Below are positions 10,718 through 21,562 of a stretch of DNA of 64,000 nt, piece by piece. Source of the DNA: Monosporascus cannonballus (lineage: Eukaryota; Ascomycota; Sordariomycetes; Xylariales); the NCBI GenBank assembly GCA_004154925.1, contig QJNS01000703.1, forward strand, positions 62,001-126,000, written 5' to 3'. Below the pieces are notes generated by a model that worked only from the letters and a program-made list of their open reading frames with translations, did not search any database and was not told the origin of the DNA. Numbering within the stretch: the first letter of the stretch is position 1; each line of letters begins with the position of its first letter. The translations under genes were made by a program, and so were the position numbers.

Positions 10718-12340
10718 ATGACACCGCATCATGTCGAGGAGACCTCGACCAATATATCGCCCGAAAGGGGGGAAGCTGAGGTTACGGTTCCTCCCCCGCC
10801 TCCGATGTCCGCCAGGCCGCCAAGGGTGCTCATCATCGGCGCTGGTTCGCGGGGTCAGGTGTACGCGCGATGTACCCGAGAATCGAGCAACGGAGTCATA
10901 GCGGCCATCGCAGAGCCTGACGACTTCAAGCGCCAGAAATTCGGCCACAATTTCATATGGGGGCAAGAGAGCCCGCCCGAGGGCTCCCAGTTCCCCCACT
11001 GGCGAGACTTCATCACCTGGGAGAAGGCCCGGCGGGAGCGGGAGGAAGCCGGCGAAGCAGTCCCCGAAGGCGTCGATGCGGCCTTCGTGTGTGTCCGGGA
11101 TGATATGCACCACGATGTCGTCGTTGCTCTTGCGCCCCTGGGTCTCCATATCATGTGCGAGAAACCGCTTGCGACGACGCTGGACGATTGCGTGAGCATG
11201 TACCGCGCGCTGGCGCCGCACCAGAAGGACAAGGTCTTCTCGATAGGACACGTGTTGAGGTACTCGCCACACAATATGATGCTGCGGAAGTTGTTGCTCG
11301 AAGACAAGGTGATCGGCGATATCCTAAGCATCGCACATACGGAACCGGTTGGGTGGTGGCACTTCTCTCACAGCTACGTACGTGGGAATTGGCGGAAGGA
11401 ATCCACCACTGCCCCCTCGCTGCTTACGAAGAGCTGTCATGATATTGACATCATCCTGTGGCTTCTGTGCTCGCCGTCGCCGGGGTCGGGGGAGCCGGCA
11501 CACCTACCCTCCACCGTGTCGTCTTCAGGGTCTCTCCAGTTCTTCAAGGAAAGCCGAAAGCCAAAGGCGGCAGGCAACGCAACCAACTGCTTGAGCTGTG
11601 CGTTCGAGAAGGATTGCATGTACTCCAGCAAGCGGGTCTACGTCAGCGACAGGCACCAGGGCCTGGAGACGGGGAACACGGATTGGCCCATGAGCGTTGT
11701 CTTCCCGGACATTGAGAGCTTCAGCAAGAGCCAGAGGAAGAATGTGCTACTAGAGCGGCTAGCAGAGGACTACGACGAATCGACGCCGCAAGAGGAAATT
11801 GATAGCCGGAACTGGTTCGGTCGATGCGTCTTCGAATCGGATAACGACGTGTGTGACGAGCAGACCGTCACGTTGACATGGGACGAGGATCCGATACCGT
11901 CCAGCGGCCCGTCTTTCGACTCGGTTGGGGGCAGAGGGTCCAAACAGGCCACCATCCACATGATCGCGCAGACGAAAAAGCAGTGCGACCGGTACTCGTA
12001 CGTATACGGGACTGTGGGCGAGATCTTTGCAGACTCGAGGACTATCACGGTGGAGGATTTCCGGACAGGCGAGACGAAGGCGTACAAGCCTCGACTGGAG
12101 AGCCTCGGTCATGGCGGCGGCGACCACGGCCTGACGAGGCAGTTCATCTTGGCGGTTGACAGAGTGAAGAACCATGGCTGGGCTGCCGAGAAGTCACAGC
12201 ATGAATACATCGGCTGTAGCTTGGAGGAGATCATCCGCAGCCATGCTATGGTCTTCGCAGCGGAAGAGGCAAGGACCGGCAGGAAGGTGGTCTACTGGAA
12301 AGACTGGTGGGATAGCCATGTCGGCCCTATGACGAGTTAA
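10718..12340 (+). CDS. Gfo/Idh/MocA-family oxidoreductase
   Basis: Intronless, 540 aa. After a Pro-rich leader (MTPHHVEETS to about residue 30) comes a Rossmann nucleotide-binding fold, VLIIGAGSRGQVYAR, at about 36-50. The family CEKPLATT block follows at about residues 145-152, where the Lys-Pro pair contacts NAD(P) and substrate. The middle and C-terminal region forms the alpha/beta substrate domain, including SIGHVLRYSPHNM and a conserved-looking HDIDIILWLL. The family oxidises or reduces sugar-type and related substrates. This member's substrate cannot be read from the sequence. A Cys-containing insert (NCLSCAFEKDCMYSS, about residues 288-302) is seen in some fungal members of this size. 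No predicted signal peptide or membrane segment, so probably cytosolic. Confidence 0.88.
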   Translation: MTPHHVEETSTNISPERGEAEVTVPPPPPMSARPPRVLIIGAGSRGQVYARCTRESSNGVIAAIAEPDDFKRQKFGHNFIWGQESPPEGSQFPHWRDFITWEKARREREEAGEAVPEGVDAAFVCVRDDMHHDVVVALAPLGLHIMCEKPLATTLDDCVSMYRALAPHQKDKVFSIGHVLRYSPHNMMLRKLLLEDKVIGDILSIAHTEPVGWWHFSHSYVRGNWRKESTTAPSLLTKSCHDIDIILWLLCSPSPGSGEPAHLPSTVSSSGSLQFFKESRKPKAAGNATNCLSCAFEKDCMYSSKRVYVSDRHQGLETGNTDWPMSVVFPDIESFSKSQRKNVLLERLAEDYDESTPQEEIDSRNWFGRCVFESDNDVCDEQTVTLTWDEDPIPSSGPSFDSVGGRGSKQATIHMIAQTKKQCDRYSYVYGTVGEIFADSRTITVEDFRTGETKAYKPRLESLGHGGGDHGLTRQFILAVDRVKNHGWAAEKSQHEYIGCSLEEIIRSHAMVFAAEEARTGRKVVYWKDWWDSHVGPMTS

Positions 12341-12940
12341 GTTTTGGCGTTTGAAACTGGCTCGGTCCAACGGCTATTCTGGGTACGAAAGGGCATTTAT
12401 GGTACATTGGCTAATGGATGGCAGTGCGGCCATCCTTCTCGTTTCTGAATTTGAAAGCTGCGTTCGGGGTTACAACTATACCGTTGGTAGTATTGCTCCA
12501 CTGTTCAGTCGATTTACCATACTTCGTGAGGCTCATCCAAGCCGCGTCCTTGGTCGAGCAAAGGACGCTCCCCACGTGCCCTGAACCTTTTTCCCTACCC
12601 CAGGCGTTTCCAGCTAGGCGTGCAACTAGCGATGCATATCTCAACTCATGCTCTATGTTTGATGAGATGTATCTTCGGGGACGTGACAATCCCAGGAACC
12701 ATATTTACACGCACTTAATATTACCCTCCTTCATGTTTGGGTGTGCTGGAGGCTTCGTTGTGTGGCAGTGTATTGCACCCGATATGATTGGCTAGGAACT
12801 CCGTCGGCGTCAGCCTCATTACCCCTCGGCTGCCTCCATATCTCCATAGTCTCTTCATTCCAACAACTCATTAGGCGTGGAATCGAGCCCATTCACTGGT
12901 CTGACCACCATCTACTCGGACAACTAATACTAAGATCATA
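12341..12940. other. Intergenic region
   Basis: About 600 bp between the oxidoreductase stop and the degraded HET gene. No gene is supported. Short ORFs here overlap in several frames without recognisable motifs. Confidence 0.4.
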
Positions 12941-15218
12941 ATGCTTGGAATGCTTCGAGCAAGGAGTGGTTCAGAGCCACCTTCACCATCCGATTGGACA
13001 ACGGCCGCGACCGCCTCGCGTCTGATTCACTGAGGAAGAAGTCAATCAGAGCCACCTCCGTGGCTCGATCAAACATTGGCCAGGATCGCCACGCATCTGA
13101 TTCTCCAGATAAGTAATCACCAAAAACCACCTGCCCACACTGTCAATGCCGGGCAGTTGGAGCCGCTGTATAAATACGAGCCTCTTCCGGAGAGAGGCAA
13201 GATCAGGTTAGTTCGGATTCTTCCCGACGACGAAAATATCCATGGCCTCAAGCTCGAGCTCTCGCTTGCATCATTGGACAACCATATTCCCTACATTGCA
13301 CTGTCATACACATGGGGGTGTGCGGAGCTAAATCTTGAGACGAGGAAAGAAGCCTACGCACAGGATGGATTTTATGTGGAATGTCAAGGGGCTTCCGTGA
13401 AAGTTACCGAAAATCTCTTCCACTTTCTCCCGCACGCCAACCGGGATCCCTCGAGCAAGGAACAGTTCTACTGGATAGACCAGATCCGTATCAATCAAGC
13501 CGATCTGGCCGAACGAGGCCATCAAATTGGGATGATGGGCGCAGTCTTCAAATCAGCTAGAGGTCCACGTCTGGCTTGGCAAAAACGACCCGTCTCCCGA
13601 GTTCATCTGGGTCTGTCACAACTTTATTCCGGCCATTCCGCGGCTCAAGCAGAATGTGGAACCTCATGGCTTGTATATGCAGGACACTTCATTGAACCAT
13701 GAATTCGTAGTACAGGCCCTTGGCGCCGATGTGTGCCGAAGAGTAGGATGGATTAGATATGTACTATATCGGTTCTCCTAAGAACGTCGCCGGTTCTCTC
13801 GTGGTCGGGTAGTTCAGGAAGTTACCCTACAGCCTCGGAACCGAGTGCATATTCTCTGTGGGACAGTCTCTATTTGCTGGGACCTCCTTTGGTACTTCAG
13901 CGATCTCCTACTTTCTGAGGGCCCGACCCCCGTCTTTCTTGGGATATACATACCATGGAAATTTCGCCATTCCCATACCAATCACCCTCTTTTACCAATT
14001 ATGATCCCAGGAGAACTCCTTGGTTTCGAGATCGGCAAACCGACTATATGGCCCACACAACTTGCATGGACCGTCGGGAGCAACGACGAGACTCAGTGTT
14101 GGTACGCGGTCCTCATGGAACTTCTTGCTCGGTCAATGAGCATGTCCTTCCGAGATCCAAGGGATCATGTCTACTCTTTGCTAGGGATTGCGGCAGAGTT
14201 TCTACCTGGGGGAATGGAATGCCCTATTAGTACGGACCACGAGACTACCGCACTAGCTGTATTCACTGATGTCGCCAAGCGCACTCTTGAGAATAGCACC
14301 TCGTTGTACTTCCTATCAAGGATCTCCGATGGCCTCGGCAGCCATGATACCTCTATAATGGGATCATCAGTGAGGTGGCCGTCCTGGGTGGCCGACTACA
14401 CGAAAGAGCACACGTTCAAAGTTGACATAGCCACTCGGGTATACCATCTTTCACAGGGTACATATCGCTTCAATGCGTCAAAGATGGAATCTATGGCCTT
14501 CCAGCCGCCCGTAATTAGAGATAGCATTCTCACTGTCTTTGGGGCCAGAATTGATATCATTGAGCGATGCAGCGGCAATTATCCGATAGCATTTCTATCA
14601 TTCGTATCGTTCATTCTGGAGTTATGCATTCAGGCCGATTTTGACTATCCTCACCTGAGTCAAACCTGGATCGAGGCGGTGTGGCGCACCTTGCTGACGG
14701 GCTATATACCCCACAATGTGCTCGAATCCCAATGTCCCGACCTTTTCAGATCGTGTCTCGTGGCACTTACGGCGTGTGGGCTCGAAATAGAGCTTCAGAA
14801 TTGGTTTCATAATCGGTATACCATATCTCAAGCAATGAGACTGCTTCGGGAGATCTCCCAGATTCCAAACCTCTCGTCAGCCCTGCCAACTGCACAGGAC
14901 GTTACGGACCGAGTAGTCAAAAAACCCTTTTGGGCTGATACATTGTACAGCAATCCATTCGTTAGTAATGGAATCGGCGTTGTCGACACGAGGATACTCT
15001 TCGTGACGGCCGAATACTACGTTGGTCATGGCCCCTTATCGCTGGCCGAAGGCGACGAGGTGTGGCTTCTTAATGGCGGACGAGCGCTGTTCATTCTCCG
15101 AAAAGCCGAAGGTGGCCGCTATAGGTTAGTCGGAAAAGCCTATCTTCACGGGGTCATGTATGGCAATTTGATGACCGATGACGTGAGAAGTCGAATCGGC
15201 CCCGTTGAGATTATCTGA
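12941..15218 (+). pseudogene. Broken HET-domain gene
   Basis: A second HET-family gene, disrupted at several points. An ATG at 12941 opens a frame stopped by TGA near 13031. The same frame resumes and carries the HET start (IPYIALSYTWG, then FYWIDQIRINQADL). Near 13560 about two bases are missing: the frame changes from FKSARG to VHVWLGKNDPSPEFIW, read from 13563. That frame then meets a TAA at 13779, just before a block resembling RRWFSRVWVVQEV in which expected Trp codons read Arg. It continues uninterrupted from 13845 to 15218 with RVHILCG, DPRDHVYSLLGIA and GKAYLHGVMYGN. No GT-AG intron removes these lesions cleanly. It is not a copy of the intact HET gene at 7.3-9.9 kb at obvious identity; it is a different HET subfamily. 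Confidence 0.75.
12971..13120 (+). repeat. Imperfect 75-bp tandem duplication
   Basis: Two adjacent copies start with TCAGAGCCACCT at 12971 and TCAGAGCCACCTCC at 13046, exactly 75 bp apart. Both contain GATCGCCACGCATCTGATT-like sequence near their ends. The period is a multiple of three and lies in frame with the N-terminal end of the broken HET gene, giving diverged 25-residue repeats that begin SEPP. The intervening TGA lies in copy one. Confidence 0.6.
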
Positions 15219-15397
15219 GATAGCCGTCGAGTTAGGGGAGAGGGGTGTCGGGAAGATGTGAACATGCAGTTGCAGCACATGAATTTTGCTAGCGCCAAGC
15301 CATAGCCGGTTCTCTTGTCGGAACCTTTCCTATGACCAGTTCTTATCTCGGCAAGGAAACATGATCGCTGGCATTTCAATATCCTAATTTCCTACAT

Positions 15398-17349
15398 TCA
15401 TTGGGAGCTCGGTGTCCTTGGTTGCTCTATCCCAAGGGGTTTCTGTAGTATCTCCAAGTACGCCTGCAGCATCCCTTCCTTCCGTCTCCGCACCGCCGAC
15501 TCTTGCGCCGCATCGCCAGCCTCGTGGTGCCAGTCCTCCAGCTTCTGCAAGTTCTCGTAGATCTGGACCTCTCCGAAGCCCCGCCCGTCCTGGGCGGCGT
15601 TGACCGCTCGCTCGAGGGAGTACCGCGCTAGCGAGTGCCGCGGATTCGAGCTCGCGGAGTCATCCGGGCAGCGGCTGCGGTGGAACTCAGCGACGACGCG
15701 CCACGCCACCCAGTAGGTCCAGTCGAACCGCTCCGACACCGGGTCCTGCTGATGGAGGGCGGCATTGGCGAGCTGGAAGGACAGCTCGTCCTCGGGCCCG
15801 TACTGCCAGAGATACGCCGCCGGCTCGAGGAAGCGGACGACGTCGGGAGCGTTGTCGGTGCCGTCTGCTACTATAAGGTCTTGAGACGCCGCTATTGCGC
15901 GCTGGAGTGATGGCAGGTCCGTCCTCGTGGAATTGAAGAGGATGAGGTCGCCCAGGAGAAAGAAGCTGATGGCAGGGGCTATGGTCTGAGCTAGGTCCTT
16001 GTGCCCCAATAACATCCCTATAATGCTTTCCATGCAATTGAATACGAAGTCAACCCCGGCCTCTAACGCATTATTTTGGAAGATCTCTTCCAACGCCCTA
16101 AAGAGCCGGTAAAAAGTGCTCATTGGCCCAAGCTTGGCCTTCGCGTAAGCCGCCAGGTACTTCCATAATTCTTTTGCCAGCCCATAATCCGGCGTGATCA
16201 CACTGGCTATCAGGAGGTCGAACAGGCCTAGCGCGGACGGCTTTGTGACCAGTAAATCCAATGTCGAGAAGGCGCGCTGGCTTAACAGAGCGCCGTGGGA
16301 CGTGTAGCCCCTCGAGAAGAACCAGCACGCTCTGCTGAAGTCCCTCGTCGCTTCGCATAGCTCCCCATCGAAGTATGCGTTGAAATCCTCCTCGAACGAC
16401 GTCGGCGACCTCGCAGAATCTCTCCATCCGAGAGTCAGGTCGCGGAAGCAATTCACGAGGATATCCTGCGCGTGCAAGTGGTCCGGCAGCGTCATGTGCT
16501 GAGGGTCTGCCGGTGGCGGCGTCAGGCATCTGAGATATTCCGGAAGATTAACCTCGACGTTTGGTTCTGCGAGGTCACGGCTCGAGATGCGCTTCCGCTT
16601 CATGTAGTTGTAAATGTCCACCATCTTCCCGTGACGCTGGAACGCCGTGGGTTTCCCCGCGGCGTCGCGCTGGCGCTGCAGCCGCAGCATTACTGCCACG
16701 TCCTTGCTCCTGTTGTTCTTGGCGAAGCCCCAGAGCTCGAACTTGGACTTGTACATCCGCGGACTGCTTTCCCCGGTCAGCAGAGGTCATAAGATTTTAC
16801 GGCACGCCAGGGGACTCGGGGCACTGACGTCGCTTTGAAGCCTTTCTCCTTCATGATGGCAATCAGCTCCTTCAGGGATTTATTCTGCTTCATGTATATC
16901 TCCTCGATCTCCGCCTTGTGCGACTCCCAGATCTGCGGGTGATGGTGAAAACGGGCCGTACTCCTGGTAGGTTGTGCCGCGCCGGCGGCTCGACCCGCGC
17001 GTCGCTGGCTGTGGTTCTCCGCGTCAGGCTTAGACACGACGCTATGATCGGACGGAAATGGCGACGCGCTTGCTATACTGCTACCACGGCGGTCGCCGCT
17101 AACGTCCGACGTGCCCGGACTGAGCGGCTTCCACGGGCCCGAGGAATGGTCGGCGACCATCTCTTGGAGACCCAGGCTAGCGCTAGAACCTCGACGCTCA
17201 AACTTGACGGTACAGTCCGTGTTATACCGGGTCTCTCCTGAAATAGGACTCGGGCCGTACCCTTCCCGGATACACCCCGACCTCGTGGAGGGATCGCGCT
17301 CCTCTCCTGGACCTAGCCCCGCTGGGTGTAAGGGGAGGTTGCTGTCCAT
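15398..17349 (-). CDS. Clr5-domain protein
   Basis: Two exons, 17349-16829 and 16763-15398 (65-nt intron), give 628 aa. The intron splits the Clr5 domain, and joining it restores the motif: exon 1 ends WESHKAEIEEIYMKQNKSLK...KGFKAT and exon 2 begins MYKSKFELWGFAKNN, matching the usual Clr5 pattern of a tryptophan start and a closing WG(F/L). The domain lies at about residues 140-200 after a low-complexity Ser/Arg-rich leader. The rest is helical and probably repeat-like, without a recognised domain. Clr5 was named after a fission-yeast silencing factor; most mould members are of unknown role, often predicted DNA-binding or regulatory. No operon logic applies. It sits next to the broken HET gene. 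Confidence 0.82.
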
Positions 17350-18690
17350 TTGTCCTCCGTAACCGCCAAATCTATTGCTTAAACTCGAAAGAAGTAAATC
17401 ATGAGAGGCACTAGGGGAGAACGCGTTTCGATTTTGCGTATATCGGCGACATTAATGAAGTAGTTAAGGAAATAGACATTCACTTGTCCTCCTCAAGGTG
17501 CACATTGATGTAATGAGGCTAGGTGGAATTTGCCGATCATTGGCCGGTTCTAAGTTTATTTCGGTGTAGTCCAGGCTGACCGGGAAGCCCTATCGCCCCC
17601 GATATGCATAAGTTCCCTTGGCAGATCGAGCTCACGGTTGCACAGACGGCCACACCGAATAGAGGTCACGCTAAAAGCAATAGTGATCACCGTGAGAGTG
17701 AAGCTATCGATCTGGTAGTGTGTATTGATTTGCTTTTGCAACTGCACTACTCCTCCGTATATCGGCTCGGATTCGATTCGTTTCCGAATCAGGGAGCGAG
17801 TGCCTCTTGGCAGCAAACGCTATCGTTGAACCTGTGTAACTAGTGGAACTATCAAGAATAGCGTCCACGCGCCACACCCAGGATAACGGTAAACTGGCGG
17901 TCCAACGGCTGCCGCTGGACGAGTACACCATACCGTAGCTCCGGTGTACCTGGCTCACTCCCAAAAATAGCGACTTGGACGTGCGGTTTCCAGAGGCAGG
18001 ATCAATCTTACTTGAAGTCACACTCGCAATCCGACGAGCAGGGAATGAATGGCCGGCCTATGGGTACGGAGATGGGGAAATACAAGGCTGTTTTTAATAT
18101 ATGGATGAGCCTTAAATAACCCAGCTGAGAGCTAGGTGGTAGTATACTGAAACAGCATCCTTGCACACAATACCACACATCATTACTGTCCACTTCTCAG
18201 CCGCCCGAAGTTCTTCCACTCTTCGGGGTATAATCATCCGCATCAAGGCGTAAGACGACGTGACCAGGATCTGAAACATCTCTCGTCTATCTTGGTAAAG
18301 GCACTTGCCAGGCCCCGGTCTGAATTCTATAAAAGCCGAGATTCAAGGATCAGCAAAATATTGCATTCGACAATACCCCTGAGATAGGATTACCATAAGC
18401 AGGAAAGACGGTACGTGACTGTGAAATATCTATGCGTCATTCTTAAGCGCCATATCATAACCGTCCGGTAATTTAGAATAGGAGGCACATGAGAGGGATG
18501 TTCTCCATGGATGTGATCTATATACTTCGTAGGCACCTCCAAATGTGCAGGCCCCGGGACTGGCGCCAAGGGTAGCTAGCTGCTAGTATATGCACAATGC
18601 CGGGGTAGGGCTGTCAGCGAACGCAGTACAGCTGCCGCCGTCATAACCCGTTTTCGACCTTTGCATGGAAATGCATGGGAGGGAGATCCT
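17350..18690. other. Gene-poor region
   Basis: Upstream of the Clr5 gene. No gene, RNA or repeat could be supported. ORFs here are short and lack recognisable motifs. Confidence 0.4.
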
Positions 18691-18696
18691 TGTGGC

Positions 18697-19198
18697 TCAC
18701 AGCTGGGCTGATATCTCACTTCTTGTTCCAGTACCATTTACATCGCTATCATTTGGGCCTTCAACGGTACGTTCGATATCAGCATGGCCGATCCTAGCCG
18801 ACATATCTCGCTCAGCAACCAGGCGGGTGGAACGGCTGCGTGGGTCGCTGAATACGCCCGTGACCAAACCGCCGGAGACCTCGGTCCACAACGCCAGGGG
18901 GCCAGCCCCTGCAATCCAGCCCCGCGCCATGCCGCACACTACCGGCTCCAGGTATCCGATCTGGACGATTAGCTACAATATCGCTCGGCCGCGACACGAG
19001 GTCGAGCTCGGTGAAGTCGCTCTCGCGGTGGTGAGGTTTGCGCAGCTTCATCATGGTCGTGCCGTCGACGTGCAGTACCGCTTTGATCACGGAAGTTTTG
19101 TCGACATTTGCCTCGCAATATATTGCAAGAATCCTTGCATACAAGGCATCAATTAGGAGGAGATACAAGTCTAGTGCTCGGTAACGGTGACATGCCAT
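18697..19198 (-). other. Possible decayed gene fragment, unrecognised
   Basis: The minus strand holds two overlapping frames that read like one protein after a shift. The upstream part contains HVDGTTMMKLRKPHHRESD and LVSRPSDIV. The downstream part continues with CGMARGWIAGAGPLALWTEV and VFSDPRSRSTRLVAERDMSA. The GC-rich, balanced composition contrasts with the surrounding DNA and suggests a former coding exon. I do not recognise the family, and no start codon or splice structure is convincing. Confidence 0.3.
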
Positions 19199-19437
19199 TA
19201 TGGATAGCTGCAGCTGCAGATATTCCAGAAAACGGCTGAATATGGATCGAGAAGCCGTAATCTGAGGATACCAGAAAGATCTTCACTACGCTTAATGGCA
19301 GGTTGGTGACAATCTAACAATAAGACGAAGCTGGAACCTATCACATAAACCATGGCTCCATGGCGCGTGCGTCTTCTCTGAAGTTAGGGATAAAGGCTAT
19401 TAACAACACTGTTGTAGCTAATCCTTGGACTGAGAGT

Positions 19438-20578
19438 TCATGGATCATAGGGAGAATGGGCTCTGTGGCCCGTTATCGGCTCGCCCCCGCTCGCAGTTAC
19501 GCGAATCGGATCCCCTCGCCCGACGCCGAAGCCTACGTCTTTCCCTACCTGTTTTTCCTGATCGGTAGTCACGTAATGCCCTATAATAGCAAGTTAACGA
19601 TGTTCGACCCGTCCTCAAGACGACCTTGGAGACATACCGGTTCATTTGTGGCAACCTCCCCCAACTTCAACTTCTCCTTTTTTACCCCGTTTAGATAGGG
19701 GTGCTCGTGCATCCCCAGGCCCAAGCCATGGCTCAGTCGATGCGTGTAGAAGGCGCCGTAGCCAGCATCCTCGATGGGGACTCTGGACGAGGCATCCACA
19801 TCCACACACGTCTCGTTAGCGTGCATGTAGCCGAAGCCCGCTTCTTGTGCCGCATGCACAGTCCCCCAGGTGTCCATGAGCTCCTCGCTCACAGCCGCAC
19901 CGTCTGGTAGGATCGTCCGCGTGACATCGCTGCCGTAGGCGTGCAATGTGGACCGGATATCAATGGCCACGAACTCGCCGGCCTCCAGCGCCTTGCCGAA
20001 TTTGCTGCCGTGGGGATACACGGCCTGGTCGCCGAAGAGCACGATAGACTAGAACCACGCCCCCACGCCAGCCCGCGTAAAAATGAAGTGGCCGGCAATG
20101 CACCCGGCCTCAAACGTCGACACCGGGCACGGGAACCGGCCCTCCTTGTCGATGATCACGAGGAAGGGGCGCTCAGAGAGCTAGAAGCCGGACGATACGT
20201 TCACGTAGCAGGCGGTCGGCGCGGACGGCTCCACGACGAAGGCGTCTACGCCCACTTCCCTCGGCGCATTTGCCAGCACCGTTCTGGCGCGAAAGGAACT
20301 CGGGCCGGCCGATCGGAGGAACGTCCAGCAGAGACACGTGCGGCTCTAAGATAGGCCGGACACAGCCTTCCAGCCGTGACTGCCGGGAGAGGATTTGTTC
20401 CGGGGCCGCCGAACAGGTAAGAGGACGAGAGCCACGGGAAGGGCATGACCACTGTCAAGGAGGCAGACGCGAACCACGCCGATAAGATGAACTCGGCCGT
20501 AAATGGGTCGAAGTCGTCGTTATTGCGGAATGAAAATTTCCGGTTCCACACATACTCTCTCACCAGCTTATTAGCCAT
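19438..20578 (-). pseudogene. M24-family metallopeptidase (Xaa-Pro aminopeptidase-like) pseudogene
   Basis: The pita-bread fold peptidase is recognisable from AIDIRSTLHAYGSDVTRTI (metal-ligand Asp pair) and THRLSHGLGLGMHEHPYLNG (metal-ligand His region). Reading upstream on the minus strand, one frame gives SERPFLVIIDKEGRF, broken by TAG codons before LSERPF and before SIVLFGDQ. A frameshift near 20280 separates it from RLEGCVRPILEPHVSLLDVP. A membrane-like N terminus (ATG at 20578) is in yet another frame. Downstream, EVATNEP is followed by a possible intron and then a frame with YVTTDQEKQVGKDVGFG that ends at TGA 19438. The expected RLED block is displaced, so the 3' end is damaged too. Two stops plus at least one frameshift make a pseudogene the best reading. 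Confidence 0.72.
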
Positions 20579-21562
20579 TTCACGTCAGTTTAATATTGTT
20601 CGTGTTCGGAGGAAATTGGATCGAGAGCCAAGAACTCTATCCGCTGCCGGAGCTATGACAATGTCACATGCCCTCCAAACAACCTCGCCCCGCTCGCATT
20701 CACCCTTGACACGCCTTGTCAATGGCCTACTTTGAGATACAGGTTCCTTGCGAAAAGCCAGGTAGGCGAGGTATGTTTGTGTGAGGGTATGTTTGTGTGA
20801 GCTCTAGGTAAAATATTAACCGTAGCCCGCTGTTGAAGAGCTTCCTAGGTAGGTCTTGGATTCTGCAGACGAACGATACGCCTGTCAGGCTCTGCACACA
20901 AAGGTTGGGCCACCTCTGACTCTGAAGGTGTACCTATCTAATCGCTATGATATCTTCATATTAAGTACCTACGGAAATTACTTTCGGTACAATCGAATAA
21001 CAACAGGGGTTTTTGTTTCAGATCAAATAACCTAGTCGTCGTTTGTCGGATATGGATTATTCAATTCTCATAATATAACTCCTGAGTACATTAAGGGGTG
21101 GCCCGATTATTTGTCCAGAGCCTGCCTGTGTAGTTGATATTCGAAGTCCGCAAGTTGCTGTATCAATTTCACCATGCAGTGATTATTGTTTTGACCTTCG
21201 ATGACATTCATACCCCATACACGGACATACAATATCATAGACTGCTGGAGGAACGGTCCCGAGACTCCCTGAACATCTGTGGATAAATTTATTCCTTGAT
21301 ATTTACAATCCCAAAACTTTTTGTAGGCTATCTGACATGTAGGCCATAACTCTTAGCCTCCGTACTCAGTCTCCCGCGACTTGACGTCAAATCGTAACTT
21401 GATGCAGTTTCCCCCTCGCTCGTTTAGTGAGACAGACGGCATGATCGATCATTCATTCTTTTCATATGGTACATTTCCTGACCCTTTCCCCTTTCCCCTT
21501 TCCTTTTGATTCCGTTCCGTTCCTTTCCCATCCGATCCAGGGATCTCACCACCTCCCCAGAT
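20579..21562. other. Intergenic region
   Basis: Nearly 1 kb between the M24 pseudogene and the P5C dehydrogenase gene. No gene is supported apart from a short tandem duplication listed separately. Confidence 0.4.
20771..20802. repeat. Two-copy 16-bp tandem repeat
   Basis: GTATGTTTGTGTGAGG is followed directly by a second copy differing only in the last base. A minor replication-slippage duplication in intergenic DNA. Confidence 0.7.

Noticed and set aside
12936..13130. Minus-strand ORF with two 25-residue repeats
   Set aside because: It mirrors the 75-bp tandem duplication, which is better explained as the N-terminal end of the plus-strand HET gene.
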